A stretch of DNA of 64,000 bases from Montanilutibacter psychrotolerans (GCF_003719825.1 NZ_RIBS01000003.1:62001-126000), one strand, 5' to 3'. Numbered from the stretch's first letter, positions 16,251 through 24,988 are shown. Notes: generated by a model from the letters alone, not told the origin. Translations and numbers: made by a program.

Positions 16251-17615
16251 ATGCGGTCATTGGCCGGCACGCTTCCCGCGCTTGTCACCATGGCGCTGGG
16301 CGTGCTGGTGGCATGCGCGCCGGCGGATCGGAGCAATGCCACGCAACAGATCGACCGTCGCGCGCAGTCCGCGCCACGGGCAGCGTTGCCCGCCGCGGCA
16401 GTCGAGCCCTCGCCACCGCTGGTGTCCGCCGCGCGCGCGCAGGTCGGCGTGACGGTTCGCTACGACCCGGCCTACGTGTCGCTGGATTATCCCGGCGGCG
16501 ACGTTCCCGCCGACCGCGGCGTCTGCACCGACGTGGTCATCCGGGCCCTGCGTCCGCTCGGCCTGGACCTGCAACGCGCGGTCCACGAGGACCTGCGCGC
16601 CAACTTCAGCACCTACCCCCAGACCTGGGGCCTGCGCGGGCCGGACCGCAACATCGACCACCGCCGTGTTCCAAACCTGCAGCGCTGGTTCGCACGCCAG
16701 GGCTGGGAACTGGCACGCGCCGACGCGGCGGCCGCTGATCGCACGCCGGACGCGACACAACGGGGTCCGGTCCGCCTGGGCGGGGCCCAACCGGCCCGGT
16801 TCCAGCCCGGCGATCTGGTCACCTGGATGCTGCCCGGCAACCTTCCGCACATCGGCGTGGTGTCGGACCGGCGCGGTAGCCGTGGGGCCCCGCTGGTGAT
16901 CCACAACATCGGCGCCGGCACGCGCGAGGAAGACGTGCTGCACGCCTGGCGCATCACCGGGCACTACCGTCCGCAGCTTCCGGCGCGCATGCAACCCCCG
17001 CCGGCGCGACACGGCAGTAACCGCGCCGGGTCAGGCGCGCGTGCGGCGCCGGTAGTCCACGAATTCGAATGCGCAGGCGTGCGTCGCATCGGCGGCATGC
17101 GCGTCGCGTGCGGTGATGTCCCACGCGTCGGGATCGAACCGCGGAAAGAACGCATCGGCGCCATCGACCCGCGTGTCCACGTGGGTCAGGTGCATGTGCG
17201 TGGCCAGTGGCAGGCACAACGCATAGACCTCGCCACCGCCGATCACGCACAACGTGTCGGCACGGTCCTCGTGCGCGATGGCCAGCGCCGCCTCGACCGA
17301 GGCCACCGGCTCCATGCCGGCGAACGGCACCGCTCCCGAGCGAGTCAGCACCAGGTTGCGTCGCCCGGGCAACGCGCGCCCGAGCGACTGCGCGGTCTTG
17401 CGCCCCATCAGCAGTGGCTTGCCCAGCGTCAACGCCTTGAAGCGTTTGAGGTCGTCGGGCAGCCGCCAGGGCAGCTGGTTATCGCGACCGATCGCAAACG
17501 CGCGATCGATCGCCGCTACCAGCACCAGCTCGGTCATGGCCGCGCTGCGCCGGTGTGGGTGTCCGCGCGTGCGCTCACTTCGGGCACTTCATCGCCAACG
17601 GGACCAGACGGGTGA
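16251..17615 (+). CDS. DUF1287 lipoprotein with apparently lost stop codon
   Basis: The first 242 residues make a complete DUF1287 protein: a lipoprotein signal with LVAC lipobox (Cys 22), YDPAYVSLDYPGGDVPADRG, VCTDVVIRALR, a DRNIDHRRVPNL block, and the domain end VIHNIGAG with ITGHYR. Conserved Cys, Asp and His suggest an NlpC/P60-like hydrolase fold, but activity is unknown. After GHYR the frame stays open for another 212 residues, fully antisense to folA, with none of the domain's character. A TAA at 17018 lies one base out of frame, just after a run of five C at 16995-16999. The true gene probably ends near 17020. Confidence 0.75.
   Translation: MRSLAGTLPALVTMALGVLVACAPADRSNATQQIDRRAQSAPRAALPAAAVEPSPPLVSAARAQVGVTVRYDPAYVSLDYPGGDVPADRGVCTDVVIRALRPLGLDLQRAVHEDLRANFSTYPQTWGLRGPDRNIDHRRVPNLQRWFARQGWELARADAAAADRTPDATQRGPVRLGGAQPARFQPGDLVTWMLPGNLPHIGVVSDRRGSRGAPLVIHNIGAGTREEDVLHAWRITGHYRPQLPARMQPPPARHGSNRAGSGARAAPVVHEFECAGVRRIGGMRVACGDVPRVGIEPRKERIGAIDPRVHVGQVHVRGQWQAQRIDLATADHAQRVGTVLVRDGQRRLDRGHRLHAGERHRSRASQHQVASPGQRAPERLRGLAPHQQWLAQRQRLEAFEVVGQPPGQLVIATDRKRAIDRRYQHQLGHGRAAPVWVSARALTSGTSSPTGPDG
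17031..17537 (-). CDS. folA: FolA, dihydrofolate reductase
   Basis: A 168-residue enzyme that reduces dihydrofolate to tetrahydrofolate with NADPH. Visible signatures: VAAIDRAFAIGRDNQLPW at the N terminus, LPDDLKRFKALT with the active-site Asp, the NADPH motif MGRKTAQSLGRALPGRRN, and IGGGEVYALCLPLA. It belongs with thyA upstream on the same strand, whose reaction makes the dihydrofolate it recycles. The gene is overlapped on the opposite strand by the extended DUF1287 frame. Confidence 0.96.
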   Translation of the reverse strand: MTELVLVAAIDRAFAIGRDNQLPWRLPDDLKRFKALTLGKPLLMGRKTAQSLGRALPGRRNLVLTRSGAVPFAGMEPVASVEAALAIAHEDRADTLCVIGGGEVYALCLPLATHMHLTHVDTRVDGADAFFPRFDPDAWDITARDAHAADATHACAFEFVDYRRRTRA

Positions 17616-18147
17616 CCATCGAGCCGAAGAACTCCGTGAACTCTGGCGAGCTTGCCATCTGTTCGGTACTGGCCTCGATGGCGGCCTCGGCCTCGCGGGT
17701 CGCCGCCATGCTGTGCTCCTGGTAGCGCCGGCCGGCGGGACTTTCGGCAAACGCGAGGAATGCCTCCAGGTCGGCATGGGTCAGGTGCTTGCGCAGCCCC
17801 TGCTTGATGGTGGCGTGCAGGGCGTCGGAGTTCAGGTAGTCGATCAGCAGCTTGCGGAAGTCGACGTCCGCCAGCTCGTCCATGGCCGTCGACAAGGCCG
17901 GGCACTTCTGCGCTTCGGGCTTGGCGCGCATCGTCGTCTTGAAGCCTTCCACCTGCTCGTCCACCTTCGTGGCGCCCAACTCGCGCGCGATGGTGGCCTG
18001 GAAGTAGCGCTCCAGCAGCGCCTCGTAGGCAGGCGACCCGACCGCCGGCGATTCGCTCGCCTGGGATGGCGTAGCCCCCGCCGACACCGGGCCCAGCACG
18101 CCGGCCAGACCCAATGCCACCGCCAACAACGTGTTTCGAAATTGCAT
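17575..18147 (-). CDS. DUF2059 secreted protein
   Basis: A 190-residue exported protein with a signal peptide (MQFRNTLLAVALGLAGVLGPVSAGA). The C-terminal half matches the DUF2059 pattern: a helical region with LEAFLAFAESPAGRRYQEHS followed by a long helix. Function is unknown; many are periplasmic. The ATG at 18147 gives the signal peptide; the frame upstream is antisense-like and overlaps thyA. It lies between thyA and folA on the same strand, 47 bases from thyA and 37 from folA. Confidence 0.85.
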   Translation of the reverse strand: MQFRNTLLAVALGLAGVLGPVSAGATPSQASESPAVGSPAYEALLERYFQATIARELGATKVDEQVEGFKTTMRAKPEAQKCPALSTAMDELADVDFRKLLIDYLNSDALHATIKQGLRKHLTHADLEAFLAFAESPAGRRYQEHSMAATREAEAAIEASTEQMASSPEFTEFFGSMVTRLVPLAMKCPK

Positions 18148-18194
18148 TGCAACGCCCCTGTGTGTGTTTGTTCGCCCTCGCGGGCAATGTCCGA

Positions 18195-18989
18195 TCAGAC
18201 CGCCACCGGCGCCTTGATCGCCGGATGCGGATCGTAGCCCTCGATGGCGATGTCTTCGTATCGGAATCCGAAGATGCTGTCGATCGCGGGGTTCAGCACC
18301 AGACGCGGCAGCGCGCGCGGCGTGCGCGACAGCTGCTCGCGGGCCTGCTCGTAGTGGTTGGCGTAGATGTGCGCATCGCCGAGCGTGTGCACGAATTCGC
18401 CAACCCCCAGCCCGCACACCTGCGCGACCATGTGGGTCAGCAGTGCGTAGCTGGCGATGTTGAAGGGCACGCCCAGGAAGATGTCGCCGCTGCGCTGATA
18501 CAGCTGGCAGCTGAGCTTGCCGTCGACCACGTAGAACTGGAACAGGCTGTGGCACGGCATCAGCGCCATCTGCGGCAACTCGGCGACGTTCCATGCGCTG
18601 ACGATCAGCCGGCGCGAATCCGGATTGCGGCCGATCTCGTCGACAACCCACTGGATCTGGTCGATCTCGACGCCGTCGGCGCCGGCCCAGCGACGCCATT
18701 GCTTGCCGTACACCGGGCCGAGTTCGCCGTCGGCATCGGCCCACTCGTCCCAGATGCCGACCTTGTGGTCCTTGAGGTAACCGATGTTGGTATCGCCCTG
18801 CAGGAACCACAGCAGCTCGTGGATGATCGAGCGCAGGTGCAGCTTCTTGGTGGTGACCAGCGGAAAGCCGTCGTTGAGGTCGAAGCGCATCTGCCAGCCG
18901 AACACCGAACGGGTGCCGGTGCCGGTGCGATCGGACTTTTCACTGCCGTGCTCGAGCACGTGTCGCAGCAGGTCGAGGTACTGGCGCAT
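18195..18989 (-). CDS. thyA: ThyA, thymidylate synthase
   Basis: A 264-residue enzyme, the same length as E. coli ThyA, that methylates dUMP to dTMP using methylenetetrahydrofolate. The catalytic Cys is at residue 146 in [11 protein letters not shown]. Other signatures are [12 protein letters not shown], the [13 protein letters not shown] helix, [20 protein letters not shown], and [19 protein letters not shown]. The ATG at 18989 gives the exact family start. It begins one base after the serine hydrolase stop. Confidence 0.97.
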   Translation of the reverse strand: MRQYLDLLRHVLEHGSEKSDRTGTGTRSVFGWQMRFDLNDGFPLVTTKKLHLRSIIHELLWFLQGDTNIGYLKDHKVGIWDEWADADGELGPVYGKQWRRWAGADGVEIDQIQWVVDEIGRNPDSRRLIVSAWNVAELPQMALMPCHSLFQFYVVDGKLSCQLYQRSGDIFLGVPFNIASYALLTHMVAQVCGLGVGEFVHTLGDAHIYANHYEQAREQLSRTPRALPRLVLNPAIDSIFGFRYEDIAIEGYDPHPAIKAPVAV

Positions 18990-18990
18990 G

Positions 18991-20118
18991 TCAGCGGGCC
19001 TGGGAGTCGGAAAGGGAAACGCCATTGGAAGCGGCAGCGGACACCGGGGCTGCCGCGGCCGACGGGTGCGCGAGCAGCAGGTCGCGCAGTTGGTCGTGCG
19101 GCGCCAGCGCGAGCGCGAGATCACCCTGCCAGCTGCGGTTTTCCAGCACCACCACGCTGCGTTGCAGTGACGGGTAATAGATCAGGCTGCTGATCCAGCC
19201 CTGCACCCAGCCGCCATGGCTGTACTCCACGATGCCGCCGGGCTGGGCCAGTTGCAGGCCGTAGCCGTACGCCACCTCGCCCCAGCGATGCGCCGGACGC
19301 TGCGCGTGCGCGCTGGTCATCAGCGCCAGGCTGGCAGGGCTCAGCAGGTCACCCCGGTACAGGCAGTGGTTCCAGCGCACCAGATCGCGCGCCGTCGACA
19401 CCGCACCGCCGGAGGCGGCCTGCTCGGGACCCGGCCCGTGCGCGACCGGCAGCAGGCTGCCGTCGGGCTGCTCGTCTGCACCGGTCAGCGCAAGGTCGGT
19501 GCCGTCGCCGATGGCAGTGTCGGCCATCGCGCAACGGGCGAACAGTTCGGCCGCCAACGTTGCGTAAGGCCGGTCGTGCAGCACCTCCAGCACCTGCCCG
19601 AGCAGCTGGTAGTTGATGTTGGAATAGGCAAACGTGCTGCCAGGCAGCGAGGCCAGCGGTTGCCCGGTGTCGCGGATGCCCGAGGTATGGCTCAGCAGGT
19701 GACGCAGCTGCACCTGCCCGGCCCACGGCGCGTCCAGCCCCGGCAGGCGCCTGGCGAGGGTGTCGTCCAGGCGCAGCCGACCGGCATCCAGGTCTCGCAG
19801 CACCAGCACCGCAGCGAACTGCTTGCTGATCGATCCGACCGCGAAACGGGTGTCGGCGTTGGGCAGCACCTCGGACGCCCCGGCGTGCCCGCTGGTGTAC
19901 ACCTCGCGGTCACCGTCTGCGACCACCACCACGCCGCTGAAGCGGCCGCCGTGGCTTTGGGCGATGACCGCATTGATTCGCGCCGCCAGCTCACTCTCAC
20001 CCTCGACAGCGACGGCCGCGGCCGCGCTGTCACCACCGGCGTGCCCGGTGGCGGCAACCGCGGGGGCGATCAGCACTGCCGCCAGCGCCAGTCCGTGCCA
20101 GGCACGCACGCGGCGCAT
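18991..20118 (-). CDS. Exported serine hydrolase, class C beta-lactamase-like
   Basis: A 375-residue protein with a signal peptide (about residues 1-23) and the penicilloyl-serine fold. The nucleophile motif SISK is at residues 96-99, the YSN motif at 165-167, and HGG at 301-303 takes the place of the KTG triad. This pattern fits the broad beta-lactamase class C family, which includes peptidases, esterases and transpeptidase-like enzymes, so I do not call it a resistance enzyme. The ATG at 20118 shares one base with the lgt stop (TGATG), so it is coupled to lgt. It ends one base before thyA starts. Confidence 0.88.
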   Translation of the reverse strand: MRRVRAWHGLALAAVLIAPAVAATGHAGGDSAAAAVAVEGESELAARINAVIAQSHGGRFSGVVVVADGDREVYTSGHAGASEVLPNADTRFAVGSISKQFAAVLVLRDLDAGRLRLDDTLARRLPGLDAPWAGQVQLRHLLSHTSGIRDTGQPLASLPGSTFAYSNINYQLLGQVLEVLHDRPYATLAAELFARCAMADTAIGDGTDLALTGADEQPDGSLLPVAHGPGPEQAASGGAVSTARDLVRWNHCLYRGDLLSPASLALMTSAHAQRPAHRWGEVAYGYGLQLAQPGGIVEYSHGGWVQGWISSLIYYPSLQRSVVVLENRSWQGDLALALAPHDQLRDLLLAHPSAAAAPVSAAASNGVSLSDSQAR

Positions 20119-21029
20119 CACTCGGCCGACGCCGGCGCCGGCACCTGCGGTTGCAGGGTCGGCGAGCGGCGCGACAGCCACAGCCAGTACAGGCCCAGCG
20201 CGATCAGCGGCGTGCTGAGCAACTGGCCCATCGTCAGCCAGCCGAACGCGATGTAGCCCGGCTCGGCATCGGGCACGCGCACGAATTCGACGAGGAAACG
20301 GAAACAGCCGTAGAGCAGCGCGAACATTCCCGACACCGCGTAACGCGGTCGCGGGCGGCTGGAGAACCACCACAGCACCACGAACATCGTCAGGCCTTCG
20401 AGCGCCGCCTGGTATAGCTGCGAGGGGTGGCGAGCGAACCGGTCGAGCGCACCGCTGGCGAACTGCGCCTGCAGCTGTTCGATCGACCAGCCCTCGAACT
20501 CCGGCGCGCGCGGAAACACCACGCCCCAGCCAGCGTCGGTGGGCTTGCCCCACAGCTCACCGCCGATGTAATTGCCGAGGCGGCCGAAGCCCAGCCCTGG
20601 CGGCACGATCGGCGCGATGAAATCCATCACGTCGAAGAAATTCACGTGGTGCTTTCGCGTCCACCACAGCCCGGCAAACATCACCCCGAGCAGGCCGCCA
20701 TGGAAGCTCATGCCGCCCTCCCAGATCCGCAGCAGCATCAGCGGGTCCTTGAGCACGTCGGAGAAGGCATAGAACAGGATGTAGCCCAACCGGCCGCCGA
20801 GCACGACGCCCAGCATTCCGTAGAACAACAGGTCGGCGAACGCCTGCTCGTTGATGCCAGGCAGGCGGCCGGCACGCGCCCGGCGACTGCCAAGCCACCA
20901 GGCCACACCGAACGCAAGCAGGTACATGACCCCGTACCAGTGGACCTGCGGATGCACCTGGCCGACCACCGGCAGGTTCCAGGTTCCGAGGTCGAGGGCG
21001 ATCGGATCGATCTGGTGCAGGACGGACAT
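20118..21029 (-). CDS. lgt: Lgt, prolipoprotein diacylglyceryl transferase
   Basis: A 303-residue inner membrane enzyme that transfers diacylglycerol from phosphatidylglycerol to the lipobox Cys of prolipoproteins, the first lipoprotein maturation step. Seven hydrophobic segments are visible. Family motifs: [12 protein letters not shown] with the catalytic His, and the signature [17 protein letters not shown]. The C terminus ends in a Pro/Ala-rich tail. It heads the lgt, serine hydrolase, thyA, DUF2059, folA unit on the minus strand. Confidence 0.96.
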   Translation of the reverse strand: MSVLHQIDPIALDLGTWNLPVVGQVHPQVHWYGVMYLLAFGVAWWLGSRRARAGRLPGINEQAFADLLFYGMLGVVLGGRLGYILFYAFSDVLKDPLMLLRIWEGGMSFHGGLLGVMFAGLWWTRKHHVNFFDVMDFIAPIVPPGLGFGRLGNYIGGELWGKPTDAGWGVVFPRAPEFEGWSIEQLQAQFASGALDRFARHPSQLYQAALEGLTMFVVLWWFSSRPRPRYAVSGMFALLYGCFRFLVEFVRVPDAEPGYIAFGWLTMGQLLSTPLIALGLYWLWLSRRSPTLQPQVPAPASAE

Positions 21030-21116
21030 GCGCGAGGCGACTCCGGACAGAACTGAGGCCGGTATTGTGCCCGAGCCCGCCGTCCGGATGCTCCCGTGAC
21101 GGCGCCGGGGCGACGC

Positions 21117-21608
21117 TCAACTCAGGATGTGCGGCAGGTCCGGCAGCTCGTTGATGTCGTGGTCGCCTTCGCCGCGCGGGAAGTGCGCGCCGAGCAGGGC
21201 GCAGATCGCTTCGACGCCGCCCAGCACGGCCGCCTCGGGCTCGCCCGCACGCAGGTGCTCCTCGATCAGATGGCACACCCCGCGCCACTGGTCCGCATCG
21301 ACCAGGCCATCGAAGCCGCGGTCAGCGACGATCTCGATGCGATGATCGGCCAGCAGCAGGTAGATCAGCACGCCGTTGTTGGCCCGCGTGTCCCATACGC
21401 GCAACTGCGCAAACGCCTCGACTGCCCGCTCGCGCGCATCGCGCCCGGCCAGCACTGCCGATAGCGACAGTGAGGCTTCCACCGCGAAGCAGATCTCGCC
21501 GGTGTGGGTGGCCTCGCTGCGCGCGATCGCCGCGGCGATGCGTTGGAGGCTGTGCGCCGGGAACATGCGTTGCGCCGACGGCGCGAACAGGTGCTTGAAC
21601 AGGCGCAT
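21117..21608 (-). CDS. TPM-domain protein, soluble type
   Basis: A 163-residue protein with a TPM (TLP18.3/Psb32/MOLO-1) domain: HTGEICFAVEASLSL, then AVEAFAQLRVWDTRANNGVL, and LLADHRIEIVADRGFD. TPM domains are beta/alpha folds found beside LemA proteins; several bind metals or have acid phosphatase-like activity, but no function is sure here. It lacks a signal peptide, unlike its larger neighbour. The ATG at 21608 is preferred to a TTG one codon upstream. It follows the other TPM gene by 16 bases. Confidence 0.85.
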   Translation of the reverse strand: MRLFKHLFAPSAQRMFPAHSLQRIAAAIARSEATHTGEICFAVEASLSLSAVLAGRDARERAVEAFAQLRVWDTRANNGVLIYLLLADHRIEIVADRGFDGLVDADQWRGVCHLIEEHLRAGEPEAAVLGGVEAICALLGAHFPRGEGDHDINELPDLPHILS

Positions 21609-21624
21609 CAATCAGCCCTCCCGC

Positions 21625-22530
21625 TCACCAGCTGCCGGAGGCGCCACCGCCTCCGCTCATGCCACCGCCACCGGACCAGCCGCCACCGCCACCGCCACCT
21701 CCGGACCAGCCGCCACCACCGCCACCGAAACCACCGCCGCCGAAGCCACCACTGCCCCAGCCGCTGTCGCGCGCAAAACGCCCGGTGCCGGGTCTGGCGA
21801 GGCCGCAGAAAAATCCGATCACCCCGCCGACGACGCCGATCATCAACGATGTGCCGATCACCGCTGCCACCGTGCCGGCGGCGCCGGCGGCAACCAGCCC
21901 GCGGACCAGCCGTGGCAACTTGCGCAAAACCGCCATCGCCAGGTTGCCGATGAAGAACGCGGCAAACAGCGCCACCAGCCAGTTGCTGGAGCCTTTGCCG
22001 CGGGACGTGCGGTGTTCGACCATCGGCGCCGGAAGCGGCTCGCCGTCGATGAGCTTGATCAGCACCGCGCTCGCGTCGCGAATGCCGCCGGCGTAGTCGC
22101 CGCCGCGGAATTTTGGCACCAGGTACTCGGAAATCACCCGGATCGCGGTCGCATCCGGAATGGCGCCTTCGAGGCCGTACCCCACTTCGATGCGCACGCG
22201 CCTGTCGTCCTTGGCCACCACCAGCAGCACGCCATCGTCGACGCCCTTGCGACCGATCTTCCACTGGTCAAACGCGCGCACGGCGTACTGCGCGATGTCC
22301 TCGGGCTGGGTGGTAGGCACCACCAGCACCTGCAGCTGGCTGCCCTTACGCTGCTGCAAGGCCACGGCCTGCTGCTCGAGCGCCTGCCGCGTGGCGGCGT
22401 CGAGCGTGCCCGTGGTGTCGATCACCGGCGACGTCAGCGGCGGTATCGGCGCCAGCGTCAGTCCCTGCGCCTGCGCCAACGCACAGGCGCACCACAGGAT
22501 CAGCAGGGCGAAGACGCGGCGCAGCTTCAT
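21625..22530 (-). CDS. TPM-domain membrane protein with Gly-rich tail (YgcG type)
   Basis: A 301-residue protein with a signal peptide (about residues 1-22), an exported TPM domain (about 35-165, with VIDTTGTLDAATRQALE, LVVPTTQPEDIAQYAVRAFD, IGRKGVDDGVLLVVAKDDRR and RIEVGYGLEGAIPD), then hydrophobic helices (about 186-250) and a final Gly/Ser/Trp-rich tail. This layout is that of the YgcG family. It is encoded between lemA and the soluble TPM gene on the same strand, an arrangement seen in many bacteria. The role is thought to be at the cell envelope but is not defined. Confidence 0.9.
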   Translation of the reverse strand: MKLRRVFALLILWCACALAQAQGLTLAPIPPLTSPVIDTTGTLDAATRQALEQQAVALQQRKGSQLQVLVVPTTQPEDIAQYAVRAFDQWKIGRKGVDDGVLLVVAKDDRRVRIEVGYGLEGAIPDATAIRVISEYLVPKFRGGDYAGGIRDASAVLIKLIDGEPLPAPMVEHRTSRGKGSSNWLVALFAAFFIGNLAMAVLRKLPRLVRGLVAAGAAGTVAAVIGTSLMIGVVGGVIGFFCGLARPGTGRFARDSGWGSGGFGGGGFGGGGGGWSGGGGGGGGWSGGGGMSGGGGASGSW

Positions 22531-22555
22531 GGCGGGCCGTCGGCGTGGCGACGGA

Positions 22556-23182
22556 TCAGCCGTTGCCCGGAGCCGGTTGCGGTTGCGGTTGCGCAGCCGG
22601 CTGGCCGAAGTCGACGGCCGGCGCCTGCTGGATCTGCGTTTCGTTCTCGACCGTGAAGTTCGGCTTGGTCTTGTAGCCGAACATCATCGCCGTGAGGTTC
22701 TGCGGGAACGAGCGCACGTAGGTGTTGTAGTCCTGGACCGCCTGGATGTAACGCTGGCGTTCGACCGCGATGCGGTTTTCGGAGCCTTCCAGTTGCGCCT
22801 GCAATTGCAGGAAGTTCTGGTCGGCCTTGAGCTGGGGATAGTTTTCGCTGACCACCAGCAGGCGCCCGATCGCGCTCTTGAGTTCGCCCTGCGCCTGCTC
22901 GAACTGCTGGACCGACGCCGGATCGTCGGCATTGACGTTGATGCTGCCCACCTTCGAGCGTGCCTGCGTGACCTGGGTCAGCACTTGCTGCTCGTGGCTG
23001 GCATAGCCCTTCACCGTCGCCACCAGGTTTGGCACGAGGTCGGCGCGTCGCTTGTAGACATTGAGCACCTGCGACCAGGCGGCGCCGACCGCTTCGTCCT
23101 TCTGCTGGATGCTGTTGTAACCGCAGCCACTGAGCATCGTGACCAGCGACAGCAGCAGCAGCGACATCAAGACCCTACGCAT
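22556..23182 (-). CDS. lemA: LemA family lipoprotein
   Basis: A 208-residue LemA protein. It begins with a lipoprotein signal with lipobox LSGC (Cys 20), then the LemA helical domain: YNSIQQKDEAVGAAWSQVLN, YKRRADLVPNLVATVKGYA, and later RQRYIQAVQDYNTYVRSFP and FGYKTKPNF. The C-terminal tail is Gln/Pro rich. Function is unknown, though it is widely linked to TPM proteins as here. The ATG at 23182 is fixed by a clear AGGAG ribosome site six bases upstream (23189-23193) and by giving the lipobox; the frame extends 13 codons further. Confidence 0.93.
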   Translation of the reverse strand: MRRVLMSLLLLSLVTMLSGCGYNSIQQKDEAVGAAWSQVLNVYKRRADLVPNLVATVKGYASHEQQVLTQVTQARSKVGSINVNADDPASVQQFEQAQGELKSAIGRLLVVSENYPQLKADQNFLQLQAQLEGSENRIAVERQRYIQAVQDYNTYVRSFPQNLTAMMFGYKTKPNFTVENETQIQQAPAVDFGQPAAQPQPQPAPGNG

Positions 23183-23210
23183 GACGATCTCCTGGACAGT
23201 GGGTACGCGG

Positions 23211-23242
23211 CATTGCACCACCCGCGGGCGGGCGGTGCAATG
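23211..23242. terminator. Inverted repeat between terC and lemA
   Basis: CATTGCACC at 23211-23219 pairs with GGTGCAATG at 23234-23242, with additional GC pairing inside, making a long stem. It lies about 90 bases after the terC stop and 28 bases before the lemA start codon on the minus strand. It probably ends the terC transcript or folds in the lemA leader. Confidence 0.45.
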
Positions 23243-23333
23243 AAGAAGACGGCAACGGGCGGGAGCAGCGCGTGAGCAACGAGTGAAACCGCACGCCGCA
23301 ACACGACGCCCGCTCCCGCAGGTGCGCCCCGCC

Positions 23334-24068
23334 TCAGCCCGGCAGCATGCGCCGTTCGGCGCGGCGCTTGGCCCACAGGTTCAGGCACTCCACCGCGGCC
23401 GAGAAGCCCATCGCGCCGTAGATGTAGCCCTTCGGAATGTGCAGCTCGAAACCATCGGCAACCAGGAACGCACCCACCAGCACGATGAAGGCGAGCGCCA
23501 GCATCTTGATCGTCGGGTTGTTGTCGATGAAGTGACCCAGCGGCTTGGACGCCAGCAGCATCACCGCGACGGCGGACATGATGGCCGCGACCATGATGAT
23601 GGTCTGGTTGGCCATGCCGACCGCGGCGATCACCGAGTCCAGCGAGAACACGATGTCGATCACCGCGATCTGCGCGATCACGGCCATGAACGACGCCGCC
23701 GGACGCGTGTGAACGTCCTCGGAGTCGGCCTCGCCGATGATCAGGTCCTTGATCTCCATGCTTCCCTTCACCAGCAGGAACGCGCCGCCCAGGATCAGCA
23801 CCAGGTCGCGCACCGAGATGCCCTGACCGAGGAAGCGGAACAGGTCGTGGGTCAGGCCGGCCAGCCAGGCCAGCGTCAGCAGCAAGGCGATACGGCTGAT
23901 GCAGGCGACCGCGATGCCGAACTTCCGGGCCGTTTCGCGCTGGGCCAGCGGCAGCTTGCTGACCGCGATCGAGATGAACACCAGGTTGTCGATGCCCAGC
24001 ACGATCTCGATCGCACTCAGGGTGACCAGGGTGATCCAGGTCTGCGGATCAGTCAGCATTTCAATCAC
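23334..24068 (-). CDS. TerC family membrane protein
   Basis: A 244-residue protein with seven or more hydrophobic helices and the paired acidic motifs of the TerC family: IEIVLGIDNLVFISI near residue 25 and VIDIVFSLDSVIAAVGMANQ near 140. Family members move or bind divalent metals, notably manganese, and help exported metalloenzymes. The start is GTG at 24068: an AAGGA site at 24078-24082 lies nine bases away, whereas the ATG at 24059 would be 18 bases away. I found no yybP-ykoY manganese riboswitch in the short upstream gap. Confidence 0.92.
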   Translation of the reverse strand: MIEMLTDPQTWITLVTLSAIEIVLGIDNLVFISIAVSKLPLAQRETARKFGIAVACISRIALLLTLAWLAGLTHDLFRFLGQGISVRDLVLILGGAFLLVKGSMEIKDLIIGEADSEDVHTRPAASFMAVIAQIAVIDIVFSLDSVIAAVGMANQTIIMVAAIMSAVAVMLLASKPLGHFIDNNPTIKMLALAFIVLVGAFLVADGFELHIPKGYIYGAMGFSAAVECLNLWAKRRAERRMLPG

Positions 24069-24077
24069 GAGCAGTAT

Positions 24078-24082
24078 TCCTT
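24078..24082 (-). promoter_or_regulatory. Ribosome binding site deciding the GTG start of terC
   Basis: AAGGA on the minus strand, nine bases before the GTG at 24068. It selects that GTG over the ATG three codons later. Confidence 0.6.
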
Positions 24083-24203
24083 GGTTGTTGACAGGGTGGC
24101 GGGCGACGTCCGTCGGCCGCGGACCGCGCAGGCATGGCCTGGCGCGGCATGGCTGCGGAGGACCCGCAGCAGGTGGTGCAGCAACGCGCCGTGCGGCGGC
24201 GCG

Positions 24204-24584
24204 TCAGAACAGGCGCGGGACGACGATCAGCCCCCAGCACAGCAGCACGTTCATCATCAGCACGAACACCGCCGCCGAGCCCATGTCCTTGGCGCGACCG
24301 GCAAGCTCGTGGAACTCCGGGCCGTAGCGTTCGATCACCGCCTCGATCGCCGAGTTCAACAGCTCGATGCTCATCACCAGCAGGACCGAGCCGATCAGCA
24401 GGACCCGCTCGACCGGAGTCTGCCCGAGCCAGTAACCCAGCGGCGCCAGGACCACGAACAGGCAGACCTCCAGCCTGAACGAGGATTCGTGCAGCCATGC
24501 GGCCCGCAGGCCCTGCCACGACCACTGCGCCGCCTTGAGGATGCGCCCCGGGCCGCGCGGCATGTGTCCGAACGCGTCGGCCAT
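24204..24584 (-). CDS. dgkA: DgkA, diacylglycerol kinase
   Basis: A 126-residue integral membrane kinase that phosphorylates diacylglycerol, recycling it for phospholipid synthesis. Three hydrophobic helices and the family catalytic region are clear: SIELLNSAIEAVIERYGPEF, followed by HELAGRAKDMGSAAV, which carry the conserved Glu, Asn and Asp residues. The N-terminal WSWQGLRAAWLHESSFRLE amphipathic helix is also typical. The ATG at 24584 is chosen for family length. A tiny open frame ends two bases upstream of it. Confidence 0.95.
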   Translation of the reverse strand: MADAFGHMPRGPGRILKAAQWSWQGLRAAWLHESSFRLEVCLFVVLAPLGYWLGQTPVERVLLIGSVLLVMSIELLNSAIEAVIERYGPEFHELAGRAKDMGSAAVFVLMMNVLLCWGLIVVPRLF

Positions 24585-24586
24585 CG

Positions 24587-24670
24587 TCAGTTGCCCTCGA
24601 CGCGGAAGCCCGCGCCGGCACGGTCTGACGGCATGAACGGGCGGTTCCGGAATTGCGCGACGCTGACCAT
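24587..24670 (-). CDS. Possible 27-residue leader peptide before dgkA
   Basis: On the minus strand an ATG at 24670 opens a 27-codon frame (begins MVSVAQFRNRPF, ends FRVEGN) that stops TGA two bases before the dgkA ATG. A GGAG lies 11 bases before its start, and the last codons do not look like the Arg/Pro-rich shadow frames nearby. It could be a translated leader coupled to dgkA, or chance. I do not recognise the peptide. Confidence 0.3.
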   Translation of the reverse strand: MVSVAQFRNRPFMPSDRAGAGFRVEGN

Positions 24671-24988
24671 GGGACTTGGTTCTCCGGGCTTTGCCGATCG
24701 GGACGGACCTAGAGGCCGCCCACCCGGCACGACCTAACGGCCGCGACAGGGCCCCGGATTTTGCCACAGCCGCCGCGCCGCCGCCCCGAAGCCCCTACCG
24801 CCCGTCCGCAGGACGCTTGCGGCAAGGCCTGGGCCCGCAACGCGCCAAGGCAACGCCCCGGATCGGCACGGTGGCCCAGCGGCCCAGCCCAGGCGCGCCC
24901 GACCACTGCGCGCAGCGCCCGGCATGGCCGGGTCACGTGCCGCTCCGACCTGCCACCTAACGGTGCGGACGCCGCGCGCCGACGCAGG
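24671..24988. other. Intergenic region between dgkA and asparaginase-type gene
   Basis: About 320 GC-rich bases with no supported gene; frames here are Arg/Pro/Ala-rich shadows. It should hold the promoter for dgkA on the minus strand and the 3' end of the asparaginase transcript. Confidence 0.4.

Noticed and set aside
18991-20118. Beta-lactamase resistance gene
   Set aside because: The KTG triad is replaced by HGG and the gene is embedded in a housekeeping operon; the broad serine hydrolase call is safer.
24069-24203. yybP-ykoY manganese riboswitch upstream of terC
   Set aside because: terC is on the minus strand, and this 135-base gap lies upstream of it, but I do not see the conserved loop pair or a switching terminator.
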